This document shows positions 12,179 through 22,274 of a DNA stretch of 51,161 bases, in pieces (within the stretch, counting starts at the first letter, position 1; every line of letters starts with the position of its first letter). The position numbers and the translations under genes were made by a program. The notes beneath the pieces are model-generated. The model saw only the letters and a list, made by a program, of their open reading frames with translations. It made no database searches and was not told the DNA's origin. This DNA comes from Acephala macrosclerotiorum (taxonomy: Eukaryota; Ascomycota; Leotiomycetes; Helotiales; Mollisiaceae), in assembly GCA_014904845.1 (NCBI GenBank), contig MU119540.1, positions 1-51,161 on the forward strand. Direction: 5' to 3'.

Positions 12179-14387
12179 AAAATTTTAATTAAAATAATTT
12201 ATTAAATTTTAAATATTTTTATAACGACGATTATATCGAATTCGTAATAATATAATAATATAATAAAAAAAAAATTTAAATAATAATAATAAATTCGATA
12301 TATATAAATAAAATAATTAATTAAATTTATAAATCGATAATATTATTAATTCGTTTTATTTAATTAATAAATCGTAAAATTTTAATATTAATATAATTTT
12401 AAAATTATAAATAATTAACGTTTTTATTTAATATAAAAAATACAATAAAAATAAATTAATATAATTAAATAAAATTTAATTTAATTAATATAAAACTTCG
12501 TATTTTAAAATATAAAATTTTTAATTAATTCATTTATTACGTATAAATCTCTCGATTTTATTATTATTTTAAATGATTTTTATAAAAATTATTAACGAAT
12601 ATCTATAAAATCGTAATATTAAATTAAATTTTTTTTTTTTTTATAAAATTTATTGAAATTTAATATTAAAAATAAAATTGTTTTTATAAATTTAATTCGT
12701 TTTTTATGAGAATTCAATATTAAAATTTATTAAATACGAAAAAAAATAAATTAAAATTTAATATTTTATTTTTTATTTTTTTAACGATTGAAAAATAAAA
12801 TTATAATTAATATAATTATATATAAAATTTTTAAAATTAAATTATATAATATAATTATTTTCGCGAATTATATTATTAATAAAAAATTTTCAAAATTTTT
12901 TTAATAAATTAAAAAAATAAAATAAAATTTAAAAAATTAAAATAAAATAAAATTTATAAAAATCAATTTAATATTAAAAAATTAATAAAAAAATTATTTT
13001 AAAAAATATATATAAAAAAATTATTTATTAATAAATTAAACGAAAAATTTTATTTTTATTTTTATTTTTATTTTTAATAATTTTTTTAAAAAAAAATTTA
13101 TAAATATATTTTAATAAAATAATAATATAATAATAAATAATTTAATATTTATTATAATAAATTAAATTAAATATTTTATTTAAAAAAAATTTAAAATTAT
13201 TATAAATAAATTAATAAAATAAAAAATTTAAAAATTTATATTTATTTTAAATATTAAAAAAAATTTTAATAATAATATTATAAATTTAAAATTTTTTAAT
13301 AAAAAAACTAATTATAATTAAATATAATAATAATTATATTATTAATTTATATACGAATACGTTTATTAATTAAATTAATAATTTTATATTAAAAAAAATT
13401 ATAAAAAATAATATATTAAATATTAATTTTTTTTTAATTTATAAAATCGCGAATTAATATAAAATGAAAAAAAACGAAAATTAATATAATTTTTTTAATA
13501 TCAAATATATATTTAACGAATTGTATAAATAATTCGTTAATATTTATTAATAATAATAATAACGACGAAAATAAAATTTCGAATAATAATAATAATAAAA
13601 ATATATTTAAAAATAAACAATTAAAATAATTTAAATATAATTATATTAATAATAAATAAAAATAAATAAAAATAATATATATATAAATTCGTTTATATAT
13701 TATAATAATATTAATTAAAATATTATAAAATTTATTATACGTTTTAATAATTATTATTCGCTTTTTATTATAAATTTTATTAAATAATAAAAAAATAATA
13801 TTTTAATTGAATTTAATAATATTTTTAATTTAATTAATAATAATAATAATAATAATAATAAATTTTATTGATTTTTATTATAATATCGTTTTAAAATTAA
13901 TATTATTATAATTGAAAATATTAAAAATTCTCGAAATTATATAAAATTATATTATATTATATAAATTAAAAACGTTTATTATAAATAAAAATTTTATAAT
14001 ATTATTAATAAAAAATATATTATTTAATAAATTGAATTTCGATTTTAATACGCGATTATATATTATAAAAAATATAAATATAATTTTTAATTAATCGTTT
14101 TAAAATACAATATAAAATATAAAAAAAAATCGTAAAAAAAATACAATAAAAAAAATATTATAAAAATTAATATAATATTATATATTAAAAATTTAATAAT
14201 TTTTTAAAAAAAAAATTTAATTTTTAAAATTATTTAAATAATTTAATTATTTTAAAAAAATATATAAAATTCGATTTATTAAAAAATTTTTAATTATAAT
14301 TATTATTAAAATTATTAATAAATATATATAAACGTTTAATTTTTTTATTTATTAAAAAATTAATATAATTTTTTATTAATATTATTT
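12179..14387. other. AT-rich RIP-decayed DNA with simple repeats
   Basis: Nearly pure A/T, with an (AAT)n microsatellite near 13826-13861. The part 13970-14080 is repeated in direct orientation at about 15505-15630, on the other side of element copy 3. No gene visible. Confidence 0.7.
13970..14080 (+). repeat. Direct repeat, left copy
   Basis: Matches 15505-15630, including ATAATATTATTAATAAAAAA, then TAAATTGAATTTCGA and TTTAATACG. This left copy is more decayed (for example TTTATTATAAATAAAAAT against TTTATCGTAAACGGAAAT on the right). Confidence 0.65.
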
Positions 14388-15138
14388 ATATTAAAAAAAA
14401 TATTTATTAATCGTTTTATTAAAAAATATATATATTAATAATATTAATAATAATTTAATAATAATTTAATCGATTATTAATATTATTAATTATTTTATTT
14501 TAATATTAATAATATTAATTTAAAATTAAATATTTAAATATTTAAAATTTAAAATTTATAAAATTTATTTAATTTATTATAAAATTTTTAAATAAATTTA
14601 TTGAGCGCATATTAAAATATTAAATTATAAAATTAAAAATTATAAAAATTTTAATATTTTTTATTAAAATTTATATATAAATTAATAATTATATTTTATT
14701 CGATTAATTATTAAAAATATCGAAATAATCAATAAAAATAAAAATCGAAAATATTAACGCTATTTAAAATTTGATCGTAGAATCGATCGATTCAAGCAAA
14801 GTTTACGCACGTAGAAATGCCGGTTTAATATGCGAGTAAGTGCACTACTCGATATTGGGAATTTAAATTGAGAAGCATTTAGAGACTGAGAGACTGAGCG
14901 GCTCAATTGATTAAGTGTGAGTACATAAGGGCCGCGCGTAACCGTTTGCAGTCGCCGAGAGCCGAGAGTTTTAGTGTTCTTATAAGCCGGGACCCACTTA
15001 CTAATTGGTTGCCAATTGGCAATCGACTCTTTTAATTGGACGCCAAAGATTTGGACATGCAATTACTGCGTAGTGCGCGTCACTGGTAAACCGCTGGTAC
15101 TATTGGCAACTAATTAGTATTAAAAAATTTTCCTGATG
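14388..15138 (+). mobile_element. 0.75 kb TIR element, copy 3 (5' half RIP-decayed)
   Basis: Same family and orientation as copy 2. The left half (to about 14745) is nearly pure A/T and is recognised only by aligning RIP-converted sequence. The right part keeps recognisable GC, ending TCCTGATG before TA (15139-15140). The terminal repeat reads CATCAGGAAAA in reverse, probably close to the ancestral TIR. The small frame found in copies 1 and 2 is broken here. A 100-codon minus-strand frame (15062-14760) is probably accidental. Confidence 0.75.
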
Positions 15139-15140
15139 TA

Positions 15141-15243
15141 ATTTATTACGACGAATACTACGATTAATTGAATTAAAAAGCGCGAAAAAGTTTATTAATA
15201 GTTTTATTTTCGTATTTTTAAATTATTATACGATCGAATTAAT

Positions 15244-15282
<39 letters not shown>

Positions 15283-15700
15283 TTACGCGAAATATATTAA
15301 AATCGAAATTATAAAAATTATAATAATAATAAGAAATAAAAAAAAAAACAATAAAAAAAAATTATAATATTGAAAATTTACGATTTATAAAACGATAAAA
15401 ATTTCGCTTAATATTTATCGAGATTTTATTAATTATATAATTCGAAATCGATAAATACTATTTTCGATTTCGTGAAATACGTATTCGATAATTTACTAAA
15501 CGTAAAACGTTTATCGTAAACGGAAATATTATAATATTATTAATAAAAAATATATTAATAATAAAATTTATTATTTGGTAAATTGAATTTCGAATTTAAT
15601 ACGAGATTTTATATTACGAAAAATAAAAGCACAAAGTAAAAATAGAAGTATTAAAAGAAAAAAAGTATAATAAAAACGATAATTGGCAGATTTATCGAGA
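15141..15700. other. AT-rich flank of the gene island, with (AAT)n microsatellite
   Basis: Less decayed than the blocks to the left. An (ATA)n run occupies about 15247-15281. The stretch 15505-15630 is the right copy of the direct repeat at 13970-14080. Composition rises toward normal from about 15600. No gene visible. Confidence 0.7.
15505..15630 (+). repeat. Direct repeat, right copy
   Basis: The less-mutated partner of 13970-14080. It lies only about 350 bp before the calcium-sensor gene, so duplicated DNA, the trigger for RIP, is present right next to that gene. Confidence 0.65.
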
Positions 15701-15900
15701 GCGTCGACTATATTGGACAGATTGACGACTTTCTTATCAAACTACTAGAGCAATATTCATTCCTCTTAATTGGCTTCAGCCGGCATACACCATACCGACT
15801 CTCGTCCAAAGGAATGCTTTTAGCGAACAGTGCCTTTGCTTACAAAGTAACATCACTTGAAATCAAAACATAGAATCAGAAGCAGTAAAGCAAGGTCCTC

Positions 15901-15948
15901 GTAAGCATCTTGTGTATTACATATTCTTTATTGATGCTATTTTCCCAG
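15901..15948 (+). other. Possible 5'-UTR intron
   Basis: GTAAGC at 15901 and TTTTCCCAG ending at 15948 would define a 48-nt intron in the presumed leader of the calcium-sensor gene. This is a motif-only inference; no clear branch site is seen. Confidence 0.25.
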
Positions 15949-15982
15949 TAAGCAAAGCAGACAACAACAAAGAAACGAAAAC

Positions 15983-16563
15983 ATGGATAGATTCTTATCT
16001 CTTTGTTTGAAATCTCGGTTTATTTCAATTCAATTCAATTCACTCGAAACGCCAAATCAGGGAGATCCCTCTTCATTTGCCGATTACATTTTTAATGTCT
16101 TTAATAGCGACAATTCCAGTTTAGTTGATTTCAAAAAGTTTGCTGTTACACTTAGTATCACAAGCAGCGAAAAGATGGAAAACAAGCTCGATTTAATCTT
16201 CCAATTCTATAATATTAACGATGATAGAAAGATTAGTTATAACGAGATATTAGCTATTGTCGAAGCATTCTATAAGATGGTATATCTTTATTTTCCGTTT
16301 CATCGAGGCAAGGTCATATAATTCATACTCCTGATCCACGTCTCGTTCTCGCAGCTTGCATGCAACTGACATGAATACCCCAGGTCGAATCTATAGTTAA
16401 GCTCCCTGCCGACGAAGACACGCCTAAGAAGCGCGTCAAGAAAATCTTTCGCATAATGGACAAAGACGAGAACGGCAGCCTGGACATGGAAGAATTCAAG
16501 GAGGGAAGCAAACGCGATGAAACCATTATATCGGCACTATCTCTCTACGACGGCCTCGTTTGA
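15983..16563 (+). CDS. Frequenin/NCS-1-like calcium sensor, RIP-altered 5' part
   Basis: Two exons, 15983-16279 and 16384-16563, give about 158 aa. The family (neuronal calcium sensor-1/frequenin, about 190 aa, N-myristoylated) binds Ca2+ through EF-hands and regulates phosphatidylinositol 4-kinase in fungi. From residue 27 ([14 protein letters not shown]) to the terminal [10 protein letters not shown] the match is clear. The usual N-terminus with the myristoylation site and first EF-hand region is absent and replaced by 26 unrelated residues. EF2 reads [12 protein letters not shown] and EF3 [12 protein letters not shown]: metal-ligand Asp became Asn and the central Gly is lost, each explicable by G-to-A change. 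EF4 ([12 protein letters not shown]), in exon 2, is intact. The start has a good context (AACATGG). It may be a decaying duplicate or a truncated gene; the frame is still open. Family assignment is firm, function doubtful. Confidence 0.75.
16280..16383 (+). other. Intron of the frequenin/NCS-1-like gene
   Basis: 104 nt, with donor GTATAT, acceptor CCCCAG and a branch-like ACTGAC about 13 nt before the acceptor. Splicing joins ...EAFYKM to VESIVKLP in frame, restoring the family sequence. Without splicing the frame ends at a stop near 16321. Confidence 0.85.
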
Positions 16564-16587
16564 TTTCTCACCACTTCGAACAAGTTG

Positions 16588-16925
16588 CTATTTCTGGTAC
16601 CACACTACTTTCAATGAGCAGCCATTTCTGCCATCATACTTTTGCATCCATTGACCAAGCAGCTATTTCTGGTGCCACACTTCTATCAAGCAGCCAGTTT
16701 TGCTGTCTCACTTTTGCATTCCTTGCACAGGCAGACAGATCTGTTGTCACACTTCGCATCCTTTCAACTAGTAGCTATTTTACTACCACACCTCTTCCAA
16801 CGAGCGGCCATTTCTGTATCACACTTTTACATCGTTGGAATGAGCAGCAATTTCTGTTGCCACACCACTTCCAGCAAGGAGCAAGTTTTGCAGTCACACT
16901 TGCGCATCCTTCCCAGAGGCAGCCA
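16588..16925 (+). repeat. Degenerate minisatellite, about nine units of 32-42 bp
   Basis: Units follow the pattern TTTCTG, then a few bases, CACACTT, often CATCC, then GAGCAGCCA or similar. It begins just after the stop of the calcium-sensor gene, so it would lie in that gene's 3' region. Two plus-strand frames stay open across it (about 16560-16973 and 16642-16977), which is expected of a repeat without stops in its unit; neither has a good start codon context or a known domain. Confidence 0.65.
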
Positions 16926-16963
16926 ACGTACTGTTGTGCAGGAAGGTGCCTTTCAGACTCATC

Positions 16964-17502
16964 AACGAGGTGAATGATCCCAGCACAATCTTGCGTGGTC
17001 TCTCGAAGGGAAACCATCATTCCCTTGCGCTTTACTTTTTATTTTTCTCTTTCCACTCAGCGACTTTCCTTTTCAGGTTGTCCAAACGAAACTATGAAGC
17101 CCAGATCTCAATGAACCTGTCTCTGATATCTCGACCTTTCATGTTTGGCCAGGCAGCAGTTCTTGCTTGAGATTGATTTCAGTTTCTGGCTCGATACAGG
17201 TTTGATACAATTGCTAGGCCCCATATAGACATCTGGTTTTTGTCTTGTACGGTACATTAGGAATCAGGAGCATAGAGAAAACCAGGAGACTGGAATGGCG
17301 GATTCAAAGTTAAAGGTGAGAAGTGTGTATCCGTGGAAAAGAGGCGAGAGGCGGCTCAGGCGGGCATTGTCGTTAGCGAAGTTCAAAAATTGTTGCCCAG
17401 GCTTCTCTCGCCCTACTTAATTATCCTCCTTATTTATATCTCGAAAATTCCATCAATATAAAAGGAAAATATCTTGAGTCGGATTCAGTCATGATCCAGG
17501 GT
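16964..17502. other. Intergenic region between convergent genes
   Basis: Normal-composition DNA between the 3' ends of the calcium-sensor gene and the membrane-protein gene. It should hold both transcription end regions. A few short frames exist but none has support. ATATAAAAGG at about 17457 is A/T-rich and could belong to the minus-strand 3' end. Nothing else recognised. Confidence 0.55.
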
Positions 17503-20070
17503 TCACGAGTACGCCCAATCCGGCCTTACCTGCCCTATCACATCCTGTCTATTCTCTGCCCTCCGCCCATCCGAGCCCTCATCTTCCACAACAACAGCAA
17601 CCCTATTCCCTCTTCCCAACTCCTTAATAGAAGCCCTCAGCCTCCATGTTCTACCTAGATCCACACCTGCCCCCGTATTCGCCAGTGTTTCCGGCTCCGG
17701 TGACCTCAGCGCCAGAACAAGGAGTTCACCAAGTCCAGACCATGCCTCACTACTCCAGCGTTTCGAGAAAACGATGATAGAGATGTGGAGCAGCACGGTT
17801 GCGGTATGTAAAAACAATACAACAAAGGCGAGGATTGTTGTTAGGTCTGTAAGACCGTACGCGTAAAATCTCTGAGCGGTGTTGAGCGCAATTATTGTAC
17901 AGTTTGCGAGGTCTAGGGGCTTGTCTATTTCGGTGTTCGAGAAGTAACTTGAGGCACCGATCGGATCGCACCCTTCCCATAATCCTGAGCTGTTTTGGAC
18001 CCCTACACAAAAAGGGAAGTTGGAGGCAATCTTTGAAAGCCCTTCTGTTATCCCGAGCGAGATCCCTGCGGATAAGCAGCCCAATGCTGGATCTCCAGGG
18101 GCATCAAGACCCCATATATCAGCACAGAATGTGGTGACATTGCCGAAGTAGCTAGTGTTTCCGACGGGATTCGTGCCCTGATTGAGTTTGGTCAACCATT
18201 CAACGTCCAAAGAAATATTGTCTGCCGAGGTATTGAGAAGGGCAGAAGGCTGGGGCTTTTCATAGGCAAACTCGAGATTGACGTTCGGCTGTGTGTTTGT
18301 AGCGTAAAGATCAGAATCGATCCACTTCGCTGAGATGAGACAAAGGGTCACCGTGTAGTTGTTGAGGTAAATAACCGCAGACGAGAATTGCGTAGGCGGA
18401 GTTACTTCCAAGATGTTGCTATCCAAAAACGCCATACCTGTCATATTGATCGAAGCTGGAAGAAATTGGCTTTGTAATTGGGCCGTTACGAAAGGATCAT
18501 ATGTCAATCCTGAGGAGTATGGAAACGTATACGTCGAATTGTGAGTTTGATCTGGAATACCGAGCATCCGGTCAACGAACCAACTCTGGCGAGAACACTC
18601 GGTAATGACAAGCGGTTGTTTCCAATTAAAGGTTCTTCCCGTGTCCACCTCATAGGCCTGTGGCTTGATCCGAATAGGCCAGCTGTAGAAATCCGTGGAC
18701 CCCTCCATGACGAAGGCCTTTTCCACCTCTACATAACCATTAATTTTATCAACAGGAGTTGTCGCATAAGATTGCACTACACTGAATGCAGTGTTGTTCG
18801 CACCGCTCGCTACCCCAGTATCTGTCCCCATAACCACGTTGAGAGTCCTTGGATAGGTCTCGTTAGACTGTCCCTGAACAGTGATATTGTAGACTTGACT
18901 GCCATATCCAATAAATTCCCCACCACCTGGTTTGAGTTGTTTGATGATGTCGGACAGCCCAGCCCTTGGACAGGTATACGTATCAGGAGCTGAGGGATTG
19001 CTATAATCGCAAGCTTCCGGACTGTATTTGGCTGTGATATTGCCAGGGTATATGCCTGCAAAGTTTGAATTGAAAAACGTAGTACGCATATTTGTGCCCT
19101 TATTAGATCCATAAGGAGGCTGCCACCAATCCTCCCTTGGAAGCATTGTAATTGCAGAAGACGGCCCGACAATAGCTACAAGAATGAATACATAAACAAG
19201 CAGTAAGATGGTCCCGACATCTTTCAAGGTGAAATAGCGGGCTTTAGAGCATACTGCCCAAAAGCTTTTGCTCCCCAGGAATGTTGGTGAGCCAATCTCG
19301 AAAGACGACGTGATTAGACCAAGCTGGAGGCCTTGCTGTTTTGTCCCGGAGGAAAAAATCAGTCTGTATCGTATATGATGGAACAGTATACATGACAGAG
19401 AAGCCACTATTAACCCTTCGTGTAGTTTTGCCGCGAACTGAAGAGCATTGAGGACATTGGTTCCTGGCCAAGGAGGAATCCAGAAGATGTGTCCAAGATA
19501 GAGTCCCAATAACCCAAATGTTATTCCCACTGGAAGGAAGTGAAAGATGAAGAATTCTTTCAAAATGTATCTCTTCTTCTGACTGTAGACAATCTTTGGG
19601 TCTTCCATGTTTCGCTTGCTAAAATTTTATCAACAACGACCGGAATCTTGATTTGCCATTCGTCCAACGAACCTTGGTAGCAACTTCTTCCAAAGGTGTC
19701 TCTTATTCTTTTCCGAGACTGATGAGTCCACAGTATCGGAATTCGGCACGAGCTCTGTTCCATGATCGCTGTCATCGTCTTGCGCAACATCGGGATTGAT
19801 CAGACTTCCATCTCTCACTGAAGATGCAAAATTGCGATGCTCAGTATCAGCGAGCGACCTGGCCCGATTTCCAGAAACCGAATCGTCGACTAGGATTTCC
19901 GGATCCAGAAGTGCGATTGTTTCCGAGGTGCCTTCTTGTCTCAAGGTTTCGTCAATCAGAATTTGAAGAGAACCTTGACTCGGTAGTTCCGGAAGATTTG
20001 AATATCCAATGTTCTGAGCTCCTGAACGAACAGGCCCGTGAACCGAGGGCTTTGGTCGTTCTTGATTCAT
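17503..20070 (-). CDS. Large four-pass membrane glycoprotein, fungal orphan family
   Basis: Two exons, 20070-19673 and 19618-17503, give 837 aa. I do not know its function. Residues 1-132 are hydrophilic, rich in Ser/Asp/Glu and probably cytosolic, ending in a basic KNKRHLWKKLLPR. Hydrophobic segments lie near residues 155-179, 193-215 and 267-291. Residues about 292-725 form a large, presumably extracellular or lumenal domain with thirteen N-x-S/T sequons and several Cys. A fourth membrane segment lies near 726-750, followed by a basic/acidic tail of about 85 aa. This layout recurs in uncharacterised Pezizomycotina proteins (from memory). No enzyme motif seen. The start (CAATATGA) has A at -3. 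No RIP signs: codon use and GC look normal, unlike the calcium-sensor exon 1. An intronless alternative would start at the Met at 19608 (701 aa) and lose the N-terminal domain. Confidence 0.75.
19619..19672 (-). other. Intron of the membrane-protein gene
   Basis: 54 nt on the minus strand: donor GTTCGT, acceptor ATTTTAG, with TTGTTGAT before it as a possible branch site. Removal joins ...KKLLP to SKRNMEDPK in frame. Read through, the upstream frame stops within the intron after NQDSGRC, so splicing is the simplest way to link the two long frames. Confidence 0.7.
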
Positions 20071-21021
20071 ATTGATCTACTAGCAGTAGCCATCAGGTGG
20101 CTTGCATCCAGTTCGCAAATGTGGATTTAAACCGTTGAGCATTTAGCAGAAGCGTATGGAATCCGCTGGTTGAGAAAACTTAATAGAAGTAATTGAACGG
20201 CTAGCTGTACGGAAGTGTGATTGCGGCATCTTTGCAAGCATCTCTTGCTATGTTTGTGAGGTCGATTCTGGAAGCGAAGAATGGCAGACGCTCCTCTTCT
20301 TATAATTCAATTGGAGGCTATCTCTGGCCCCCAAAGCGGAGTTCGAACACCCACCACTGTCATTAGTTCTTTTAGTTTGAAGGAGCTGTCGTGCGTTCAG
20401 CTGTTGCTACTCTGGCCAACAACCATCCTGGTTTTCAGCCACGCGACACGACAACCTGCAGCGATCACAAAAAGATGAACGCCCATTTATGCTCCCAACA
20501 CCCTCTCAATGGCTCTTTAACTCGAGGGGACTTTTATTTCTCGGCCAGAACAACCACGAGAGCTTCAGGCGCTAGTGTATCTTGACCTTTTAAAACAAGG
20601 CTCGCGGTCATCGATTTTCAAATCTGGTTATCATCACTTGAAGACTACGGCCTTCCACTTTCCCTGTAGCATCCTAAACTCACTGAGGTAATTGCATGAC
20701 GCCATTAGAACAGAGACAAGAGTTAAAAATACAAAACCTCTCGAAGTTGAAGCCCAGGTGAAATCAGAGAAGTGATATTGTGTCACCTGATATGGTCACG
20801 GGATATCCTTTCATTTGGAGTTTTCTTCCTTTGTCGCAATGGTGTCCTGTTAGGGAATAAACCGCTTGTCGGAAAGGTTTCAATTAATTCTTCAAAGGAA
20901 AGGAAAGCATATGTTGTCAGAAGGAGCTGCGTTGCACGTGACTGTCGAAAGGGGCAAAGGGTAGGTACCTGGTGTCGCTAAGCTTCCCCGCTTCTTCGGC
21001 ATATCGCGTTCGCCTACCTTA
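20071..21021. other. Upstream region of the membrane-protein gene, no gene seen
   Basis: About 950 bp of normal composition. It should contain the minus-strand promoter. Three plus-strand frames of 64-69 codons (20281-20585 and 20772-20981) have no domain, repeat composition or splice context to support them. No tRNA was recognised. Confidence 0.5.
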
Positions 21022-22274
21022 CGAGCCTGGGATCAAAGTCTGTGCTTTTCAGGGCATCACCATCACTATAATCAATTTAATTAGGGGTTGCCTACTCACA
21101 ACGCTCTATTAATACATGAACCCAATGCTCTTATTTATCAATCAACTCATTAATCCATTTTTGTGGGATTCTATCCTATTCTTCTAGTACAAACTGGCGC
21201 ATTTCATTCTCATTAGTAGGCTGTTTGTGCCGCCGGTGAAGCGATTGATTGATTCACCGCCAGCACTTCTTAATAGAGTTCATATTAGAGCTTATAGAAG
21301 AATGTGGCATTAATATAATCCTATGCTTTGTTCGATACTAGGTATAGTAGTTGTAAATCGACTTGTGGCCGTGAGTAGAGTTCCTATTCTTTATAAATAA
21401 GGGCTCTAGCTCTAGAGTATGTGTGTAGGCCTCAAAATCCTCTAAAATGGACTCGATATAAAGTGTAAAGATTTGCGAGAAGTAATCTTTTTGTGTGAAT
21501 ACTCTTTTTTTGCTAGATCTCTCGATAAATAGTAAAGAACTCTTATAATTATATTTAATTGTTCTCCAAGTATTTATAAGTGTAGTGCCGCCGCGATAGA
21601 ATTGATACTAGATGCAGTTGTCGCAAAAACGCTCGCAGAGATTCCGGGTAATTTTCTATTTGATTGTCTTTTCATTTACTAAGAATGTAATTTCATTAGA
21701 CTATAAGACTTTTCTCTATTTATACTCTTTTCTCCAGAAGATATACTCAAGCCTTTAGACTATTCCATTGTTTGCCTGAAGTAATGTAAAGTAGAGCTTT
21801 TGGCATACTACACATTTGAAATAGTCGGTTTCTTTTAATCGGCGTTCGAGCGTTTAGGCACTGCATTTTAAATGCAACTCATTATAGAGGTATTGAAAGT
21901 CAAGGATTCGATGCTCCTAAGAAGAACCAACGTAAGCAATAATCCAGCGTATTTGCGGCCTATTTAATATTCGAAGTCGACTAGTACGAGAGGGTCGAGC
22001 GCGCTTTAAAGCCTTATAATGAAGCACTTTACGGATCGTAGAATAATTAAGCTTATAGTACTTTTCTAGCTTTAGAATTGGAATGCCAGCAAAATTCATA
22101 AGTTGACGTATCGCTTTTTTATATTTTGTAAGAATTTCGAAGCTTAGAAAGTGCTTTGAATTAAGTAGAGTAGTAGTTATAATTAATTAAAAAGTCGGTG
22201 CGTTCGAAAGTGAGATTATCGCAATTAGTTCGCTAAAGTAATTTATAAAATACAGACTTTTGATCCCAGGCTTA
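21022..22274 (-). mobile_element. Tc1/mariner-type transposon, full length, inactivated
   Basis: A 1.25 kb element with terminal inverted repeats: left CGAGCCTGGGATCAAA then GTCTGT, right in reverse TAAGCCTGGGATCAAA then AGTCTGT. TTA occurs at the left flank and just past the right end, so the exact target duplication (TA or TTA) is ambiguous by a base or two. Inside is one transposase gene on the minus strand. Mutation is moderate, not the near-complete decay seen a few hundred bases further right. It sits exactly at the island edge: normal DNA to the left, AT block to the right. Confidence 0.85.
21131..22180 (-). pseudogene. Tc1/mariner-type transposase, killed by RIP
   Basis: A single frame of about 350 codons without frameshift, interrupted only by stop codons. 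The N-terminal part (from 22099) reads KLEKYYKLNYSTIRKVLHYK, then RARPSRTSRLRILNRPQIRW, a helix-turn-helix with a GRPR-like hook. The DDE domain follows: LSNEITF (first Asp now Asn), KNRNSTHGHKS (second Asp now Asn), SSNMNSIKKCWR (Glu of the NPIEKCWR motif now Lys). The C-terminus is EExDRIPQKWINELIDK then the natural stop at 21131-21133. The likely original ATG at 22180-22178 is now ATA. All three catalytic acids are lost by G-to-A, so it is dead. Family members are about 340-350 aa. Confidence 0.88.

Noticed and set aside
14760..15062. 100-codon minus-strand frame in element copy 3
   Set aside because: It lies in a non-coding TIR element, is not open in the matching part of copies 1 and 2 as a whole, and has no domain.
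16560..16977. Two overlapping plus-strand frames of 137 and 111 codons
   Set aside because: They cover a degenerate minisatellite whose unit lacks stops in two frames; no good start context, and one would begin at the stop codon of the calcium-sensor gene.
20281..20981. Plus-strand frames of 64-69 codons upstream of the membrane-protein gene
   Set aside because: No domain, no splice support, and they lie in the expected promoter region.
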